NCBI GenBank assembly: GCA_958450325.1
Contig: OY288242.1
Span: 22,946,474-23,010,473, forward strand
Length of the DNA stretch: 64,000 nt
DNA from: Agrostemma githago
Taxonomy: Eukaryota > Streptophyta > Magnoliopsida > Caryophyllales > Caryophyllaceae
Direction: 5' to 3'
Every line of letters begins with the position of its first letter. The first letter of the stretch is position 1. Shown in pieces: positions 22,055-33,543 of this stretch. Position numbers and translations under genes: made by a program. The notes under the pieces were generated by a model. The model saw only the letters and a program-made list of their open reading frames with translations. It did no database searches and was not told the DNA's origin.

Positions 22055-25000
22055 TGAAGTTCGGGTTTTGGAATATTAGAGGCATGAACAGGAGGAATAA
22101 ACAAAAGGAAATAAATAGATTCCTATGCAGCAATAATGTAGGCTTATTTGCATTATTAGAAACTAAAATTAAATCTAAGAATGTGCACAAAGCTAGATTG
22201 TGTTTCGATAACTGGAGCATCTCTACTAATTCTGCCTATCATCCAGGAGGGAGAATATGGATTGTGTGGCAAACTAACATCTGTGATATCCAATTCATTG
22301 AGTACGATACACAATATATCCATATGCAGGTTAAGAATAGGGCTGATCAGAAGGCCTTTTATATTACGATGGTGTAAGCCTTCAATGAAGGGAAGGATAA
22401 GGAGGCTTTATGGAATAATCTGAAAAGAATAGCGGCTGGTATTAGGGGTCCTTGGGTTCTGGGAGGGGACTTCAATTGTATTACCAATGAAACTGAGAGA
22501 GTTGGAGGTTCCTTTTCCCGTAAGGATGCGGAAGATTTCAAGGACTGTCTTCAGCAGTGTGAGGTCATTGATGGCCCTGCTGTTGGAGCCTTGTTCACCT
22601 GGAATAATAAACAATGTCTCGAGGATAGAGTCTACAGTAGACTCGATAGATTTCTTGTGAACCAAACTTGGTTGGATCTTTTCCCGGATCTGATTGCACA
22701 TTTTCTGCCAGAGGGATATTTCGATCACACGCCATGTCTCATTCAAAAGCATCTTCAAGAAGACAGGAGGAATAGACCTTTTAAATTTTTCAATATGTGG
22801 TGTTTATCCCCTAATTTCAAGGAGATTGTTACACAGGGTTGGATGAATAAGATAACTGGCAGTAAGATGTTTGGACTCACTCGCAAGCTGAAAAGCTTGA
22901 AACCGATCTTGAAGGGACTGAATAGAGTGCAATTTTCAGAGGTGGAAACTAATGCTGCAATTGCACTGACTAAACTTAAGGAGATTCAAAAACATCTTGG
23001 TTTTGACCCTACTGATATGAATATGGTACAGCAGGAAGGTGGGCTTAGAGAAACTTAAGATTATCTTGCCAAGGAACAGCAAGCTTTTCTTAATCAAAAG
23101 CTAAGTTAGCCTGGACATTAGAAGGGGACTTTAATACATCTTATTTTCATGGGGTATTAAAAGCAAGCTGAAGGAAAAATCAGGTCCAACAGATTGAGGA
23201 TCAGTTTGGAGTACTTCACACGGATAATCATGACATTCAAGGTAGTTTCATCAATTTTTATCAGCAGCTGCTAGGGACTACTAATGCTACTACTGCTGTC
23301 AATACGAGGATAATGTCCTATGGAAATAAATGTGAGAATGATCAAGCTCAAGTCTTGCTCAAACCGCTAACGAATGATGAGATTAAGACTGTTATGTATA
23401 GCATACCAAACGACAAAAGTCCAGGCTCGGATGGCTATACGAGCTTGTTCTTTAAATCGTGCTGGGATAGAGTTGGCAGAGATACATGTGATGCAATTCA
23501 GAAATTTTTCAGACACGGCAAACTGCTGAAGCAATTAAATGCTACCAACATCACCCTTATCCCGAAAGTGAATAATTCAACAAATGTAATGCAATTCAGG
23601 CCGATTGCTTGTTGCAACGTTGTGTATAAGTGTATATCTAAGATAATTTGTAACAGATTGGCCATGGTTCTGCCCCATATAATTTCCAAACCTTAGGGAG
23701 GGTTTATCCATGGAAGAAACATACTCGAAAATATTCTTATCCGTCAAGATTTGGTGAAATTCTATGGAAGGAAATCAGTCTTGCCCAAATGCATGTTTAA
23801 GATAGATATCCAAAAGGCTTATGACTCGGTGGAATGGAATTTCTTATTCCAAATGCTTCATGAACTGAGATTTCCGGGGAAGTTCATTGGATGGATCAAG
23901 GAGTGTGTCTCAATGGCCTCGTACTCACTAAATCTAAACGGAGATACTTTTGGATGGTTTAAGGGACAGCGGGGTTTAAGACAAGGGGATCCTTTGTCTC
24001 TGATGCTCTTTACTATATGTATGGATTATCTTTCGAGATTGCTGTCTTACACTACAACTACTATGGATTTTAAATTTCATCCTTTGTGTAAGCCAATGAA
24101 ACTGAGTTGCCTTATGTTTGCTGATGATCTTCTGCTCTTCAGTAAAGGGGATTTAAATTCCATGATGGTCTTGCTTAGGACCTTTGCTACTTTCTCACAA
24201 GCATCGGGCCTAAAGACGAGTAACGAGAAGTCTAACGTCTATTTCAATGGTGTTCCTACTCAAACAAGACGGGAGATTACTCATGTTTCGGGATGTTCTG
24301 AAGGCCAATTGCCCGTTAAATACTTAGGAGTGCCTATAAAGCCTTCAAAGCTTACGATTAATGACTGTTATCCACTTATTGACAAGATTTTGGAGCGTAT
24401 CAGATCTTTAGGCACTAAAATATTGTCGTATGCCAGCAGGTTAGTCCTGGTTAATTCTGTCTTCAAGACTCTCCACTCATATTGGGCCTCGATTTTCCTC
24501 CTGCCAAAAGGAATTTTGATCAAAGTGGAAGCTGTCTGTAGAAATTTTCTGTGGGACGGCAACGCAGACTATAGCAAAACTCCAACAGTGGCTTGGGACA
24601 AAATATATAAAGGGAAAAAACAAGGAGGACTTGGATTGAGAAACGAAATTGCTTGGAATAAGGCTAATATTGGTAAGCTTGTATGGTGGATTTATCATCA
24701 CCCTAATAAGCTATGGGTCCAATGGATTCACCATACTTACTTAAAAAATGGAACTTGGCCTGATCATACATCCCCAACTCAAGCTTGTTGGTATTGGAAG
24801 AAGATTTGCAGGATAAGAGATGAGTTTCACAATGCTTATGACATACCGGAATGGGTAAATGCCCCTGGGAAACAATACACTGTCAGGAAAGGCAATAATT
24901 GGCTTATACCCGAAGGTCCTACAAGCGATTGGCATCCTTTCGTTTGGAATAAATGGGTTACACCAAAACCTGCTTTCATCTCATGGCTGTATTATCAACG

Positions 25001-25418
25001 AGGCCTCAATACCAAGGATAAATTGTATAGATTCCAAGTGGTTGCAGATAATAGTTGCTGTATTTGTGAGCAAGAAGAAGAATCCCTGCAGCATTTATTC
25101 TTCTCGTGCCAATACAGCAAGAATGTATTGCAGTACATTCAAGATTGGACGGGAGTGAGCCTGGCAATAGATAATAATCAGAGCTGGAGACGGCATAAGA
25201 GATTTTCGAGACTAAAAAATGGCATTCTGAATAGCATTATAAGTGCTATGATTTATCACCTCTGGTACCAGCGGAATTATAGCAGGATGGAACACCGAAT
25301 TGATACCCCGAGGAAGTGTGCTGATCTTATAAATGCTGAAGTTAGGAATAGAGTTAAGTCGCAATGCCATGGAAAATTATCTGATAAAGATAGATTTTGG
25401 ATTGACAGGCTGATGTAA
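22051..25418 (+). pseudogene. L1 ORF2: APE endonuclease, reverse transcriptase, zf-RVT
   Basis: The start ATGATGAAGTTCGG overlaps the end of ORF1. Endonuclease motifs WNIRGMN, LLETK and GGDFN come first; RT follows with GSDGYTSLFFKSCW, FRPIACCNVVYKCISK, LRQGDPLS and LMFADDLLLF (F-A-D-D active site), then YLGVPIKPSK, and a C-terminal zf-RVT (CCICEQEEESLQHLFFSC). Damage: TAA at 22375, TAA at 23056, a frame change between about 23060 and 23313 with further stops, and TAG at 23694 (CAG expected). The 555-aa segment 23751-25418 is uninterrupted. It would nick target DNA and prime reverse transcription if intact. Confidence 0.92.
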
Positions 25419-25526
25419 GAATGGATGAGTTCTGGGTATTTAAACTAGAACTCCCCGATTGTGATGTATTTGGTTACTCGATATAAATATAATTTACATT
25501 TCACCAAAAAAAAACTCATAATTAAT
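25419..25526 (+). other. L1 3' UTR, A tail and right TSD
   Basis: A short AT-rich 3' UTR ends in nine A (25506-25514). The TSD AACTCATAATTAAT (25513-25526) overlaps the last A residues. Confidence 0.85.
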
Positions 25527-25569
25527 CAAATCAAACAAAACCGACATTAAGCAAGCAAAGAACACTAAC

Positions 25570-25582
25570 CTGGAGTCGACAT
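25570..25582 (-). pseudogene. Tat-1 antisense PMD gene, short first exon
   Basis: On the minus strand ATGTCGACTCCAG is followed by GTTAGT, a good donor. Joined to 12397 it gives a continuous frame beginning MSTPDGTG. This is an inference from phase and splice consensus only; no transcript evidence is available. Confidence 0.4.
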
Positions 25583-26108
25583 TATCGTAAATGACGAAAA
25601 TCGAAATGAAACTTGGCAAGAAAAGTCAAAAAATCGGTCTTGAGGCGAAAAGAATGACGCGTTCGAATTCCTTGTGAAATAAGACGAGCGCCCCAATTTT
25701 CGTTCACTTAAACAAACCCGTACCGCAAAAACCCGACCGCCCCAAGCAACGCACCTGAGTTCTGCCGTGCTGGGGGCTAGGCGCCTAACTGGCCCGGTAC
25801 AGGCTACAACAAAGCAAACAAACTCAAAATTCGATACACATAAAACATGTGACCTTTAAAACGAACAAAATCACAATGAGCTGAATAATTACTAATCGAC
25901 GTCAATAATACACTCTCGATAACGAAACAAACATCAGAACCGCACTTAGCTTAGACACTGCACTCGAACGAATAATAAAGCAATCCAAACTAATATAAAC
26001 AAACTCTGAGTAAACTCAACTACACAACAAATTAAGACCAAGCAAAAGCAAACCCAAACAAGATAAGACGAACCTGCAAACAAAATTAACTAAAAATTAA
26101 ACAAACAC
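25583..26108. other. Tat-1 region upstream of the antisense gene
   Basis: No ORF. It contains a GCGCCT-type palindrome (TAGGCGCCTAAC near 25777) of the kind found in the Tat-1 LTR array, and AT-rich sequence to the tandem repeats. Confidence 0.45.
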
Positions 26109-26519
26109 CAATTTTGCCCGAGGGGTCTTAGTTATCCCAAAGGCACAGCAATTTTGCCCGAGGGGTCTTAGGGGTCTTAGTTATCCCGGAGGCACAACAA
26201 TTTTGCCCGAGGGGTCTTAGTTATCCTGGAGGCACAACAATTTTGCCCGAGGGGTCTTACTTATCCCGGAGGCACAACAATTTTGCCCAAGAGATCTTAG
26301 TTTTCCCGGAGGCACAACAACAACAATTTTTGCCCGAGGGGTCTTAGTTATCCCGGAGGCAAAGCAATTTTTGTCCTAGGGGTCATAAGCATCCCGAAAG
26401 ACAGCCGCTTGAGTGGAGACTGAAGCCCTCGAGTAATTTATCACACTTAATTTTGTCTTAGGGGTCATAGGCATCCCGAAAGACAGCTGCTGGAGTGGAG
26501 ACTAACACCCTCGAACGTT
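26109..26519. repeat. Minisatellite in Tat-1 3' region
   Basis: About six units of roughly 41 bases (CAATTTTGCCCGAGGGGTCT, then TTAGTTATCCCGGAGGCACA) at 26109-26364, followed by two longer diverged units of about 80 bases (GTCATAAGCATCCCGAAAGA, GAGTGGAGACT) to 26519. It lies between the antisense gene and the PPT, where Tat/Ogre elements are known to carry tandem repeats that can seed satellites. Confidence 0.9.
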
Positions 26520-26897
26520 TAATCAAGGGTTCACAAGCATCCTGAAAGAAACATTTGTTTATATAAAGGCAAAACACATAAGAGCGCTCTTTGCACGTAC
26601 GCTTAACGCATCACCTACACACTAAAAACATTAAAAATCAAACAAAACCTTTAAGTAAACGAAAGAAGACAAGGCGCGCGCGCACAAAGAATCAAAAACA
26701 AGATATCAAGCAACGACCCGGGCCCAAGCAAGCAACCGCAGGCGAAGACGTCATGTATGATTTCTAAGCTATGGCTGGCGAGCCTCAACACGTAGTCTAC
26801 TGGACTTAAAACGACCCGACCGGACAGCCACCAGGTCGTAATCTTCGATTGACCTGGGCGGCTATACTTTGACTTTCGCCTTGTCCAAGCTTCAGTC

Positions 26898-26911
26898 AAA
26901 GTGGGGGTTTC
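26898..26911 (+). promoter_or_regulatory. Polypurine tract of Tat-1
   Basis: AAAGTGGGGGTTTC directly precedes the LTR start TGTTGACACCC. The surrounding 180 bases (GGCTGGCGAGCC, GACTTTCGCCTTGTCCAAGC) match Tat-2 at 61570-61715. Confidence 0.8.
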
Positions 26912-29083
26912 TGTTGACACCCAGATTTAGACTAGGTGGCTGCAGAAGTGCCCAACAAATACCCGATGACGATAGGACAGCAACGCAACACGGGTTCGCG
27001 ATGTTGTAGGTAGTTTTCCCATAGAACGGATCAAATAATTACTCGGAAAAATTAAAAACTAATATGTTGGCAGCATTAGTCATGTCGTTACGGTCACATA
27101 GACACTAATTAGAGTTAATTCCGACGCTGGGACCCCGAGTCGGCCCCGAAACTCGAACCGAGTCAACACCGTGTCAAGCGAACCTCGGGATGAACACCCG
27201 AGGCCCACTAAACCCACGGCGATAGGTCAAGCCGCGGGAAACCTTAACACCCAAGAAACGTATTATACATCCGTCTCACGGATTTGGAAAGTATCAAAAC
27301 CGTATCCTCAAAATCCCAACCGCCCCACCCTACACGCCTGGGTCTCACCACGCCTTAGCCCAGGCGCCTGAGTCCTGGTGCGCCCCAGCTCAGGCGTCCA
27401 TATGGGCGACGAGGTCCGAAAACACCTATAAATACCTACCTTCACGCCCTCATTTTGACACACAATTCATTCTTCTCTTCTCCCTCTAAACTCTCGCTAA
27501 GGGCTCGCACTCCGACACACGAGGCAAACGATCCACTCGATCGTAGTTCCGATAAAAAAAAAGCGACATCGACGCTACTCCTCACCTTCGAGCACCCCAC
27601 TCGATACCGAGGTGCCTGTGATCGACTAGCTCAAAACTAGTAACGAAGTTCTACCGGATTAGCCGCAAAACTAGTCCTTAGCAAAGAATTTCTGCCGGAG
27701 TAGCCGCGGGAAGGTCAAACGGTAACGGAGCTCTGCCGGAGTCACTGGTCAAGCTAGGAAGATCCACCTGTTGATCGATTCGTCACTAGGTTGCCATCTA
27801 AACAAAACTTTCCATATTTGTACTTTCAATTATTATGCACTACGACAACAGTAGATGTGGGCACTGGGCCCACAAGCATCTACTAAAATACGTAACGTCC
27901 CAACTTCAACCACAAATACTAAAACACATTAAATAGACCTGAGTAATTCCGAGATCCGTTTTCAAGATTATCTATGCATCGAGTCCCGTTTAGTGTATAC
28001 TCCGAGGGTGCAACTCCTCACAATGTGATTTACTTACATTCGCATTACAGTTTTTCGTATGATTTATTGCTTTTATGACCTTATAATCGCATGCTAAATC
28101 ACATTACACGGAATTCAAAACGTAAAATAACTAAAACTGAACAAAGTGATGGTCGGGTTCCGTATTAGTCCGGTGCTCACCTTATTAGGTTCGACGCATC
28201 TCTATTAAAGCCGAACCGACGCATCTTAAGCAAAATACCAGGTAAGGTATATCACAAGAACGAATAATATCTGTATTATCGCGTTAAACCTGATTTGCTA
28301 ATACGTATAATACATTGTACTCTCTACTCTCCTACGTGCATCTTTTCATGGCCTGCTTGTCACGTGAAATCGCATGCAATTAATGTAAACACCGCTACTT
28401 CGACGATAAAACTTACTTGTCCTTAAATAACCAACGTAGCTAAATATAGGGTTAAAACAACGGATGTTACGGTACTTCCACCACAACGAAAGAACTAGGA
28501 TATCAGCCCACCGATTGATTAGTAGAGGCCGCTATAGTGCGGGCGGGATTGGGTGTTGACATCTATCGGATGTTGGCTTCCCAATACGTACCCTCACCCC
28601 TTACTCTAAATCGATGGTTTCCGGATGTTCGAAACCATTGGCGATGAGAGTCATTCCAGGCATGGAGTGCTTAAGGGTACAAGTCTTTATCTTTAGGTCT
28701 CGTGCCACTCAACTTTGAGCCGGCAAAGTATCAAAGTTGACTTGAACGATTTCCGAGTCCCCATAATTGACTCGGTGGCGACTCCACAAATCAGCAACAA
28801 ATTTAGTTCACTAAAAAGGTCGCCTTCCCAAATGAATCGGCCTTTAAACATTTACAGCCACGACTCGATCGATTCCCAAACGAAAACACGGGTGCCCGCA
28901 CCCGTCTAGTACAAGTCCGGATCGTCATCCAAATCGAGGTCCGACACTTCGCCCCGTATACGAGATCGGACCGGCCCCCGACAGGAAGGGGGCAGCGTGG
29001 GTGGCCGCCGCCACACGATGAAAACCGGGTCGGTCCCGCGCGGGCACATGCGGGGTGCCGGGCGATGCGGACGAACGTCCACA
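26912..29083 (+). repeat. Tat-1 3' LTR, 2172 bp
   Basis: Starts TGTTGACACCCAG and ends GTCCACA; related to but clearly diverged from the Tat-2 LTR. TATAAATA at 27427-27434, and near the end GACTCGGTGGCGACTCC as in other Tat LTRs. The last 170 bases are strongly GC-rich. It is followed by Athila integrase sequence, with CAACC (29084-29088) as presumed TSD. Confidence 0.85.
27331..27434 (+). promoter_or_regulatory. Tat-1 LTR promoter: TATA box plus GGCGCC-type palindromes
   Basis: Upstream of TATAAATA (27427) lie ACGCCTGGGT, CCCAGGCGCCTGAG, GGTGCGCCCC and GCTCAGGCGTCC, a palindromic GC-rich group in the same place as the ACTCGATCGAGT arrays of other Tat LTRs but with a different core. Confidence 0.7.
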
Positions 29084-30097
29084 CAACCGCGACTAGGATG
29101 TATTTGTTGCCAAAAGAAGATGTGAACGAACCCATGAATTCAATACCCCAAACATCGAACAACTCAATTTCCAAGATGGGTTGAAGGGGCATCTCATTTC
29201 TTCTTGTTATGTTGCCACTTCTTTGGCAAGCATCACATGTGAGAATAAAAGCTCTAATATCTTTAAACATGGAAGGCCACCAAAACCCGCTTTGGAGAAC
29301 CTTGACAATTGTCTTTTGGTTGGCCAAGTGTCCACCATAAGGTGTCGAGTGAAGGTGCTTCACAATATCAAATCCTTCGTCGGTCGTCACACATCGTCGA
29401 TAGATTCCATCTATACAACGGCGGAGCAAATAAAGCTCATCCTAACAATAGCGTCGGGCTTCATAACGTAGTTTCTTTCTCTCTTGCTTGGAATAATCGT
29501 TCGGAATAAAATGAGATACCAAGAAATTGACGATATCGACAGACCAAGGTGTAATAGTTTCAATGGCCATCAAGGCCTCATCCCTCATAGCTTCATTTAT
29601 GGGTATATCATCATCTTCATTGTTTTCTTTACTAACCGTTAATCTACTAAGGTGATCCGCTACCAAATTCTCCGATCCGGCTTTGTCTTTAATCTCAATG
29701 TCAAATTCTTGTAAAAGGAGGACCCACCGAAAAAATCGGGACTTGGTCTCCTTTTTGGATATAATATATCGAATGACCGCATGATCGGTATGAATAATGA
29801 CTTTGGAATCGGTAACATATGTTCGAAATTTCTCCATAGCATAGACAACGGCTAGCATCTCTTTTTCGGTTGTGGTGTATCTTGATTGGGCTTCATCTAG
29901 GGTTTTACTTCCACAGTATATCACATGTAGCTTCTTATCAATCCGTTGTCCTAGAACGGCACCAACGAAAAAATCGGAGGCATCGCACATGATCTCAAAC
30001 GGAAGATTTCAATCGGGCGCTTTGATAATTGGAGCGATGGTGAGAGCGGTCTTTATCCTACAAAAGGCCGCAAGACACAAGTCATCAAAAACAAAAG
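29084..30097 (-). pseudogene. Athila-type pol fragment: RNase H and integrase start
   Basis: The minus strand reads, from right to left, the RT/RNase H connection (FDDLCLAAF, LTIAPIIKAPD, then TGA where Trp is expected), RNase H (MCDASDFFVGAVLGQR, TTEKEMLAVVYAMEKFR, VIIHTDHAVIRYI, FDIEIKDKAGSENLVADHLSRL), a spacer, and the integrase HHCC zinc domain (HSTPYGGHLANQKT...CDACQRSGNI) leading into the catalytic core (WGIEFMGSFTSSFGNKYILVAV). There it is cut exactly at the Tat-1 LTR end (29083); the right side is cut by the Tat-2 LTR (30098). It is the oldest layer and the host of both Tat elements. The GC-rich frame extension left of 29084 is LTR. Confidence 0.9.
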
Positions 30098-32471
30098 TGT
30101 AGACACCCACATTTGGCTGCCAGGTGTCTATGGCAGTTTCCGACAAACACCCGATGATGATCGGACGCAAACGTGCTTTAACATACTCGAATATGGGCTC
30201 AAAATCGTTAGCATTTGGTTTGTGTTTTTTACAGAGTACAAATCTCACAAAACCAACCTCAAATCCAAGCCCAGTGGGTCATTTCCAATCAAATAAGACT
30301 AATTTGGGTCAAAACCGACACCAAGGGCAAAACCGTCTTTTAGCGATCGGGTCAAACCCCGGTCAAAGGCATTTCCGAGACACAAAAAATCAGTCGCGCA
30401 GCTTCGAAAGTCTGACTCGAAGTCAAAGACTACACAAAAAACAGCTATAAAGAGGATCAAAGCAATTAGAGATAAAATTCCATCTCTAAAAAGGACTTCC
30501 CACCCGACCAGACCAACTCGATTGAGTGGACCAGAGTAGGCTCATAAAACCCACGAGAACCGGTGTCAGACCGGGCACTCGATCGAGTGCCATGCACCAC
30601 TCGGTCGAGTGGCCCCTTTTCTATCCAAAACCGAAACTTCATCTTATCCAAAATCGGGTGTTTCCTTTAACCCAAAACCGGGCTTTCTATATCCAAAGCC
30701 GGGGTATTTTCCTATAAATATCCCACCTCTCTCAACACAATAGAAACCTTTTTAAAATCTTACACAACGACAATTTTACACAACACTTTGCAACCTTACA
30801 ACTTTTACAACCCGACAACCTTACAACCCTCTACACCTAAACCAACATAACTCTCCTACATCCCCTCAAACTCCCGTGCCTAAGCCACAGTTAGACGAGC
30901 CCTATTCCGATAATACGAAGCATGTAGGTTGAGGGTGCCAAATCCGACCCCGTTTTCTTCCTTTTCTGTCTTTCCTTTCTCTCGTCTTTCTCGCCTCTCG
31001 TCCGTCCTCGTCTTCGTCGTTGCGTTGTTTTTTTATTCTTCGTTTCTAATATCGTTATTAATATTATTACTATCTAATTAACGTAAAACATCGCACATAC
31101 ATCGATTTATCAAAACAATTTTATATCGAGTATACCTAAAGATAAATCCCGTTCTAAGATCTTCCTAATCCCTTTACGAGTCGTAACAGAGTGATCGCGG
31201 ATATTTATCGTTAGGTGTACTAGATCTCGTTTTTCAAAGGTTAGAACGAAATCTGTTGATGCAGATCGAACATCACATAGTCCGCAAGGATCAGTTACGA
31301 TGTCGTGACGCGGAGGGAATCGATTTTCGCTCTAATCAAACACAAATAAAACGTTTATTCTTAAGACGCGATATCGACTCCATAGTCGAATATTATGTCT
31401 AAAAGAAATAGTTCAATTTAAAACAACTTATAAACGCCTTCTCTAAAAATTCACTGTAAATATTAGATATTGATTCCGTAATCAAATATCGAATATGACG
31501 AGTATCAAAAATTAAGTCGAGCATAAATTATTCTATATTTTCGCACGACTTGTCAAATTGTAGATTTTCAATTAAAAGCAAATTCAAAATCCAAATTCCG
31601 AAACGAACCATTGCTCGTACAAGGGGCACTCGATCGAGTGACACCCCAAAAAACCGGCAGAAGGGTTTTTAGCAGGGTACTCGACCGAGTCTTGCCCATG
31701 ACTCGGCCGAGTGGCCTCATTCACGCACCAAACGTGAGCTCTTCACATGCAATAAGCCGTATCAAATATTTTTATGACTTCGGTCAACACGTGTCAAGTC
31801 TATCACGTGTCCTACTCTTTTCAATACCATGCATCATTTTAATCTATTTAACCATTATTGTCGTTACTAACTCAATTGTTTCAATTTTTGCGCTTTATTT
31901 TCGCTGTTTGTTTTATTGTACTAAAACGAACCTCGCATGCCAAAACAACTATGACGTTAATTTAGATGCATTAAATCAACGTTGCAACTTATTCAAATCT
32001 TCACATGAGTAGTCAAAATACTGTTTGCATAACATTTCAACCGAATTACTAACGCGCGTATTCTAAAATCGAACGATATCTTAGTAGAGGCCGCTAAGTG
32101 CGAGCGGGGTTGGGTGTCCTTTGTGGGCTTCCCAACACGTACCCTCACCCTTTACTCAGAACCATGGTTTCCGGATGCCCGAACCCATTGGCACACGAGA
32201 GTCATTCAATACACGGTAACTGATAATGTCGGTATCGGTATCGCAATGCAAAGGGACGAACCCCATAAACTCTGAGATCCAAATGGGCCGTACTCTGTGC
32301 GCGGCCCACAAAGATATAGAGTGGGTTTGAATGGGCCCGAACCCCCACAAAGTTCGGTGGCGACTTCAACTTCGATTTAAATTTCAACCCAAGATCCATC
32401 TCACATGAGATTCATTCGCCTCCCCATACCCGCGCGTGGCCGCGTCGGGGTAGACCTATGTCATGTCCTCA
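30098..32471 (+). repeat. Tat-2 5' LTR, 2374 bp
   Basis: TGTAGACACCC to ATGTCCTCA, three bases before the PBS. TATAAATA at 30713-30720 with the transcription start probably 25-35 bases further. The last 400 bases match the solo LTR at 5013-5420 in reverse complement. Confidence 0.9.
30516..30720 (+). promoter_or_regulatory. Tat-2 5' LTR promoter: palindrome array and TATA box
   Basis: ACTCGATTGAGTGG (30516), CACTCGATCGAGTGC (30576) and CCACTCGGTCGAGTGG (30598), then TATAAATA (30713). The 3' LTR has four copies (62133, 62154, 62206, 62228), so one copy here has been lost. A second array follows in the transcribed part of the LTR (31627, 31680, 31701). Confidence 0.88.
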
Positions 32472-32474
32472 ATT

Positions 32475-32492
32475 TGGCGACTCCGCTGGGGA
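32475..32492 (+). promoter_or_regulatory. Tat-2 primer binding site
   Basis: TGGCGACTCCGCTGGGGA begins three bases after the LTR and starts with TGG, complementary to the CCA end of a tRNA. The matching tRNA was not identified with certainty. Confidence 0.75.
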
Positions 32493-33543
32493 TAACTGAT
32501 GTGTCACTTACCATCGGCATCCTTAGGGTGAGACTCAAGGAGAAATCATTCGATTAGTACAATACGCGTTTTAGTTTTACGGTTCATGCATAACCCCATT
32601 TTTACCCGGGCCGGTACTGGTGACCTACGTCCCACTATACCACGATGTATTCCAAATTGGTTATGTCAAGGTGTTCATAGCTAATTCGTATGGGTTTCGC
32701 GGCATGTTCTAAGTTCAACTCGACTTAGGAAGTCTGTCCCGATTCTCGAAAAGGCTATGCGCACTGGTATAGACCCTATTTAGACCGACTGAGACTTAGT
32801 GTAAAGCATACATGGTGTCGTTATAATGCTTACGTGACTATGTGCTACTTGGTTTCTATGTCGTTTTCAAAAACCGTCATTTTCAAAAATGCATCTTTTC
32901 AAAAAATATATCCAATTTCATAACCCGGAATCCTATCGAAAGTAGGACTTTTCGATTTGACTCATAATAGCCTATTTCTAGCCGGTATGCTGCCCATTTC
33001 AAACCATTTTCGAACCTTGAAAAATTTCGGCCCGACGGCATTTTACCGATTTCAAAAACTTGGGCCGTCCTCCGATTTTCTTGGAATTCAAACTTTCCTT
33101 TTCAAAACCTTCCTTATCGTAAGACTTACCGCATTTAGTAGTGTCGGGTCATTTTATAAGTCATCGAAGGTCCTTAGCGTCGAAACTCCGTCGATCTTAC
33201 ATCACAGGTTTCCTCCCTATCCCAGTCCGCCTTATTTATCTAAGGCAAGGCTAACCAACGTAGGGCATACCCCTACCAAGGAAAGCCCGTTTAGACATTC
33301 GAGTCCAAAGTCTGGGGAATATCTCATGTGGACCTTCCTTCGAACAGGACTCGGCCCACATAGCCGAATCCTAAGGGAGGTCCACCTTTCCCAAGTCACC
33401 CGTCTAGGCGTCTTTTCCGAGTCATTTCCTTTTCAGTCTATTCCTTGCTCGGGATGTACTGTTTTGAATCCAGGATCTGGGTTAGTTTCTGATTACGCGG
33501 TATTCTTACGGACAGGCCACCGGTAACCAGACACAAGCACAAA
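32493..33543 (+). other. Tat-2 untranslated leader
   Basis: About 1.05 kb between PBS and gag. A 189-codon frame (32957-33526, MTHNSLFLAG...) has no recognised domain and unusual Phe/Ser/Pro composition; it may be chance or a remnant of the extra 5' ORF some Tat/Ogre elements carry. No stronger feature is seen. Confidence 0.5.

Larger units (their letters stand above)
12940..25512 (+). mobile_element. L1-type LINE, 14-bp TSD, split by LTR element A
   Basis: Identical 14-base direct repeats AACTCATAATTAAT (12926-12939, 25513-25526) bracket a plus-strand element with ORF1, ORF2 and an A-run of nine bases at its 3' end (from 25506). Removing the 7,764-bp element A and one TSD copy leaves about 4.8 kb. 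The gap falls in ORF1 and the frame is continuous across it. Order: 5' UTR 12940-13053, ORF1 (13054-13369 plus 21139-22054), ORF2 (22051-25418), 3' UTR. Several stops and frameshifts make it inactive. It lies in an intron of the antisense gene of Tat-1. Confidence 0.92.

Noticed and set aside
28803..29083. C-terminal extension of the Athila integrase
   Set aside because: The frame runs on by chance into the GC-rich end of the Tat-1 LTR; homology stops exactly at the LTR boundary.
32957..33526. 189-aa ORF in the Tat-2 leader as an extra 5' gene
   Set aside because: No domain, odd composition and no second copy for comparison; kept only as a note on the leader.
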